From the NCBI GenBank assembly GCA_022113835.1, contig JAILWY010000027.1, positions 2,048,501 through 2,112,500 of the forward strand: DNA of 64,000 nucleotides, in the 5' to 3' direction. Positions 59,400 through 64,000 of the stretch are shown one piece after another. The notes beneath the pieces are model-generated. The model was not told where the DNA came from. It did no database searches and saw nothing but the letters and a program-made list of their open reading frames with translations. Source of the DNA: Atopsyche davidsoni (taxonomy: Eukaryota > Arthropoda > Insecta > Trichoptera > Hydrobiosidae). The position numbers and the translations under genes were made by a program. Numbering within the stretch: position 1 is the first letter of the stretch; each line of letters begins with the position of its first letter.

Positions 59400-61900
59400 T
59401 AAAGCAAACAGAAAAGTCTTCATTCTGACATGCCGAAGTCTGTTTAAGCCTTTCACTTCTTAATATTTCGCTTTTTCTCAGTCATCATCAGCGATAGGCA
59501 AAATATACAATTCTAACATATGAAATTTTAGTTGTACGTTTGTTTTATGAAATTGTATATAATTTTAAAAACAAGCTTTACTAATTACAACCTTAATTAG
59601 TAATAAAATAATTATTAATGATTATAACCTATCGTTGAGTGGCAATGCAATGACCCCCCTTTCAGTTTCGTGTTTAATCAAATTTCATAATCACACAACA
59701 TTAATTATTTGATCCAATATCTACTTACCTACACCAGGTAATCTGAGGTGCGAATTGTCTATCAATTCTTGATTCTGTCTGTGCAATAATTAGCCACGAA
59801 ATAATTAGGGGCTGAAATTATATTGCTTGGGATCAAGTAGAGGAAATTAAATATAGCAATTAGCAATAATCTAAATAATTTGTATATAAAAAAACAGTAT
59901 GGAGACAAAAATTATATATATTTTTTTAATTGAATTGAACTGCAAAATATTTATTTCAATCATTTTAAACAGCATGTATTATGTGATTTAAATCTTTTAG
60001 ATTTTGCTATATATTTTTAACAATAGCATTTGCTTAGAACATATATTTAATGTAGATATGCTGTCTGGACAGTCATAGTAATTATTTATAAGCAAAAATG
60101 ATAACATACAGTTCAAAAAATCTCTTCCTGTTTACACGGTTCTGATATAATCACTGTGATAACTGTTATTTTTTACTCTGTTTCATTCAGAACTTAAACA
60201 CATCTTTAATCTAGATTGAATATACTGAACTTTTTGCTTAAATTTATTTACGACCGGGGGGCAAATTACAACATAAATCAGAGAGCAGAGACAAGTATAA
60301 CAGGTGTTTTATGTAGAAGGCTTTATTTGAGGTTATGAGTTCACTAGCAGTTGTTTATGTCTTATGAATAATATTTATTATAATAAACTAGTTGATTTAT
60401 TATTAAACGATATATAATTGAGTAAATCCTCATACGAATAAAAAAAATATTGCGTTCAGATATACCTTCGCTGCTCTGGCAAAGTGTTTATTTCGTTAAA
60501 TGTTTGCCAAATTTTTTTTTCAAAATAAAAACTGAAATTTGATTTGTAATTAAATTTAGTTTACTAACAAAAGGAAAACAACAGTTAGGTAATATCTTAT
60601 TTAATTACTTTTGATAAAATGTAAAAAAATATAATAACGCAACCAAGTTCTTTCGGTCAAATATTTAGATATCCAGGTCTTATGATTTAATGCTTTTTTA
60701 CATGTTTTTATAATGTTTAATACATTTTTAAATTTAATAAATTGTAATCAATTTCTTTTGTTTGTACTTGATCGATAACATCTACGGCTATATTCTGTGA
60801 CTAAAATACAGGAAAATCAAGATCTTAATAAGCGTATTACAGATTATTCCTTCGATATTGTTTAATATTATATTGAAAAGTTGATTTGCCTTGGGCACGG
60901 CGTGTTAAGTGTTGCGTGTATAATTACACGATACCGCAATAAGATACGCACACATTACTGATTATCCTACCAATAATATTTTTAATATATTGTTAAACTC
61001 ATAATTAAATAGTAACGTCCTTTTTTTATTCTGTTTGTCCAAAAATGTTATTTAATGCGTATTATTCGTTTCATATTCATGAAACTCAACAAAATTTCTT
61101 AGTAAGTAAATACATCTTTTTTCAGGCAGGCGATAGTATATTTACTAAGACCTAGCTGTGAAATCCAAATAATATGGTACTATTAAATAAATTAAGCGAT
61201 TCGTTAGACCTTACATATCAAAAGTAGTATTTATTCAAAGTACGCGTTTTAATATTATTAACTTATAGCCAGTCATTTTTTTTTTATAAAATAATATTAA
61301 ATTACTTATTGTTTTCTTTAAATACACAAATAGTTGATAAAATAAAAGTGTGTTTGAAGAGATATGCTTTAAAAATATCGTCTTTGATCCTGAAATAACT
61401 TGCGCAGTATAAAAGCAAAATCATTAAAGTCCATACAAATATTTTAATAAATGATATGTTCTGATCCAAAATAAATATGATTTAATTAAATAAAATATAT
61501 TTGCGCATACGTTAGTAAGTATTGTGCATCAAACTGTGACGTATATTTCATAAAGCACCATGGATAATGGATGTCTGTGATAGATTTAGCTGACCGTGGT
61601 TTATGGACAGTCCATTATGGTCTATGAATAGGAGCGCAGCCATAATTACTGACCAGTGGCAATATCTGCCTCGGAATAGCCACTAATCCTGGGAATATAT
61701 AAACTTATCGGCTTTTAATGCTCGTGTTTCCGAGTAAATCGATACTAAATTCTCGCTCTTGATATTCCCACAGGAATATAAATATAAATCCTTATTTACC
61801 TTAAAAAAATTCAGTGTTCAATAACTGGATGCTTTAGGGGTTGTTCTTTGAAAAAAAATTTTTTTTTTTAATATATCATATGAATAACATAATTTTATTC
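59400..61900. other. AT-rich noncoding DNA
   Basis: No gene or repeat recognised except a GC-richer patch at 61560-61700 without an open frame. Confidence 0.5.
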
Positions 61901-62175
61901 ATGTATGTCTATTTTGTGGATTGAACGTCAATTAAGTGCGTATTTATTACCTATACAGGTTAATATTATTACTAATATGATTAGGAAAATTATTATAATT
62001 ATATTATCTTCGTGATTCGTATAGAATCCTACACAAATCACGATGATATTTTTCAATGTGTGAAATAATGTGCTTAATCATATTAGTAATAATTTAATTC
62101 ATTTATTGCATTTAACTTTGAGTTTAAAAAAACCTTGTATAAGGTCAATTAACAAATAAAATCAAGGTAAATAAT
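61900..62175 (+). mobile_element. family C element, internally deleted copy
   Basis: The left flank TGTCTATTTTGTGGATTGAA and GCGTATTTATTACC matches 52.9 kb. The outer arms (61964-61985, 62068-62094) remain, the inner left arm is mostly lost, and the tRNA-like part is cut down to GTGATTCGTATAGAATCC, then TACACAAATCAC: acceptor strands and part of the T-arm only. The right flank, TTGCATTTAACTTTGAG... AAAACCTTGTATAAGGTC, recurs at 62550-62610. Confidence 0.6.
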
Positions 62176-62280
62176 ATGAATCCTGTAGGATCCTACACAA
62201 ATCACGATGATATTTTCTGAGAATTTCTTTAATCATCTTCAATGTGTGAAATAATGTGCCTAATCATATTTATGTCTATT
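62176..62280 (+). mobile_element. family C element, right half only
   Basis: It starts in tRNA remnant ATCCTGTAGGATCCTACACA and AATCACGATGATATTTTC, then the right arm TGAGAATTTCTTTAATCATC to GTGCCTAATCATATT, running directly into the left flank of the next copy. This indicates nested insertion or unequal exchange between neighbouring copies. Confidence 0.55.
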
Positions 62281-62620
62281 ACGGATTGATCAATCAGATG
62301 CGTATTTATTACCCATTACGGGTTTATTATATTATTACTAATATGATTAGGCACATTAGTTCATATATAGAAGATGACTTAAATAAACTCTCAGAAAAAT
62401 ATCATCGTAATATCATCAAAAAATATCATCAAAAATAGCATCATCCCACACAAATCACGATGATATTTTTCGGAGAGTTTCTTTAAGTCATCTTCTATAT
62501 ATGAACTAATGTGCCTAATCATCCTAATCATATTAGTAATAATTTTATTCATGTATTGCATTTAACTTTGAGCTTACAAAAACCTTATGTGAGGTCAATT
62601 AAAAAATAAAATCAAGGTAT
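62281..62620 (+). mobile_element. family C element, copy with tRNA part nearly lost
   Basis: Both arms are well kept (left 62331-62407, right 62454-62545, GATGATTTAAGT variants). The centre holds only repeated ATATCATCAAAAA phrases and CCCACACAAATCACGATG, the last bases of the tRNA-like part. The right flank matches that of the 61.9 kb copy over ~85 bases. The 60-codon frame across it (62256-62438) is an accident. Confidence 0.6.
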
Positions 62621-64000
62621 TGAAAATTGTTATGGTAGAGTAAAATTGTTTAAAACTTAAGTTTCAAAATGCAATATTGTTTCTTATGGGATCAACGTTA
62701 ATAAGCCTTTAAAAATAAAAAAATAAATTCTTAGCAGCTCTAACAAGCGCGTCGATAAAACCGTGGCAACTTTTATAAAACGTCATTTATAATAAACCCA
62801 TACATCTTTGATAAAAGGATGTTAAAATAAAAATCCAGCATGGGAGGCGCACTCGGAGGACTTTCTCGGAAGTGATTTTCGCGACAAAGTGATTTTCAGT
62901 AGAATCACGATTTTTTACGTCAAGTTTTCAGGCCCTAGTCGAGTTTCTGGGGCGGCGCGATATGATATTCTGCAGGGGTCCGAGATTTTCAGTGTCATTA
63001 GGTTTTAGGTGCGGGGAGGACGCAGTTTTATCATATTTTCCGTAAATAGTTTTCCCAATATTATGGTGATGCGAGACGCGACTGAAATTTACAATGGTAA
63101 AAAAATGGCACTCTACAGCAAAATTCTCTGTGATCAAATATACACAAGGAAAACAATTCTTTTAATTTCAACAAAATAATATTTTTCTTATGGAGTCCGT
63201 CATATTTATACTTATTCCCAAATATATATATATATATATAATGAATGCAATCCCCTTTTTTTTTAGAAAAACGTGTGAATTGCTTGAATTGTGAGATATT
63301 ATGAGCATCACGTAACCTTAAACTATGTGTAATATATTTCAATTTATTTTATGAACGCTTGCATCATCGTCACTTGTATTTCAATTAACACTTTATTATA
63401 TAAACTATGGAGTACTTTTAAAATTATTATAATTTTTATCTTAAATATTATGTTCTTGTTTTTTTTCTATAGAATAGCAATTTAAGTTGTAAAAGTTGCC
63501 AAGCAATTTCTTATTTTTAAATATTATATTAATATTTTAATTTGAAGTTGAATAATGCATATCTGAGCTACTTTCCTGGTGTACTTTTTGGGTTATAGAA
63601 TTGCAGCAAAATCACAAAACTTTTTGACATAATAAAATCTAAAACAGAATTCACTAATATGAGACCTAGAAAGACTAATACAAATACATTTTAAAAATCT
63701 ATAGTTCCATGGATACTAAAAACCTTCGGTAGTATCCATAAGGTTTAAACATTTTTATAATTTTATTATTGACATCAGACTAATTTCCTACTCTCTAAGC
63801 ATACGAGCTCATGAATTAATTATGATAGTTAATTTTTTTTTACTCAATGTCAAACAAGTAAAAATTCCCTTAAAATTTTGAAATTTTTTTAAAATTTTAT
63901 TTAAATTTAAAACACATAACGGAATTTTTCACGCATCATCCCTTACAGCTGCATGATATTCACAAATTTTCCGAGTACCCTAAGCTACCCCGTGACTGCG
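62621..64000. other. AT-rich noncoding DNA with one GC-richer patch
   Basis: The patch at 62835-63050 (GGGAGGCGCACTCGGAGGAC, CTGGGGCGGCGCGATATG) contains a repeated AAGTGATTTTC phrase (62871 and 62888) and no convincing coding frame. A short (AT)n run is at 63223-63241. Nothing else is recognised up to the window end. Confidence 0.4.

Noticed and set aside
1..64000. CRISPR array, bacterial operons, rRNA genes
   Set aside because: No regularly spaced short direct repeats, no Shine-Dalgarno-led gene clusters and no recognisable rRNA segments; spliced exons and insect transposons show eukaryotic nuclear DNA.

Overview
The window is a piece of an AT-rich nuclear genome from an insect. The evidence is spliceosomal exons, a secreted DUF1397 (27 kDa hemolymph glycoprotein type) gene, the first coding exon of a transmembrane (MACIT-type) collagen, and a mix of mariner, hAT, non-LTR and tRNA-derived repeats. 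I cannot fix the order; a beetle- or moth-like lineage is plausible but unproven. Coding density is very low: only two host genes are supported in 64 kb.

Layout. 1-10.2 kb is AT-rich upstream DNA with short inverted-repeat elements and an hAT-like MITE (9.6-10.0 kb). At 10.3-11.5 kb a CpG-rich promoter (initiator plus correctly spaced DPE) leads into a long 5' leader with uORFs and the first coding exon of the collagen (11015-11474, plus strand), which ends in a phase-1 splice donor. No further collagen exon is visible, so the DNA to the right is probably its giant first intron, although the gene's end is outside view. A complete five-exon DUF1397 gene lies on the opposite strand at 31.5-34.9 kb and would be nested in that intron.

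The remainder is repeats. Family A (copies at 8.2, 22.1, 25.3, 48.5 and 51.8 kb) and family B (0.42, 32.7, 43.3 and 52.1 kb) are short inverted-repeat elements. Their centres share a hammerhead-ribozyme-like scaffold: CTGATGA, a 6-bp hairpin, GAAAC, then GTC. Family C (25.8, 28.9, 53.0, 61.9-62.5 kb) is a foldback element whose best copy carries an almost complete tRNA-Thr(UGU)-like cloverleaf between 72-bp arms; other copies keep only remnants. Family D is a ~0.55 kb repeat, tandemly duplicated at 27.4-28.9 kb with a copy at 19.2 kb. There are also a ~146-bp satellite (16.6-17.2 kb), a three-unit tandem array (43.3-44.4 kb), an internally deleted mariner-like element (47.6-48.1 kb), a broken RNase H-bearing LINE (25.9-26.5 kb) and several tRNA-derived SINE heads.

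The best candidates for undescribed biology are the two repeat families built around a common hammerhead-like core, and the tRNA-carrying foldback element.
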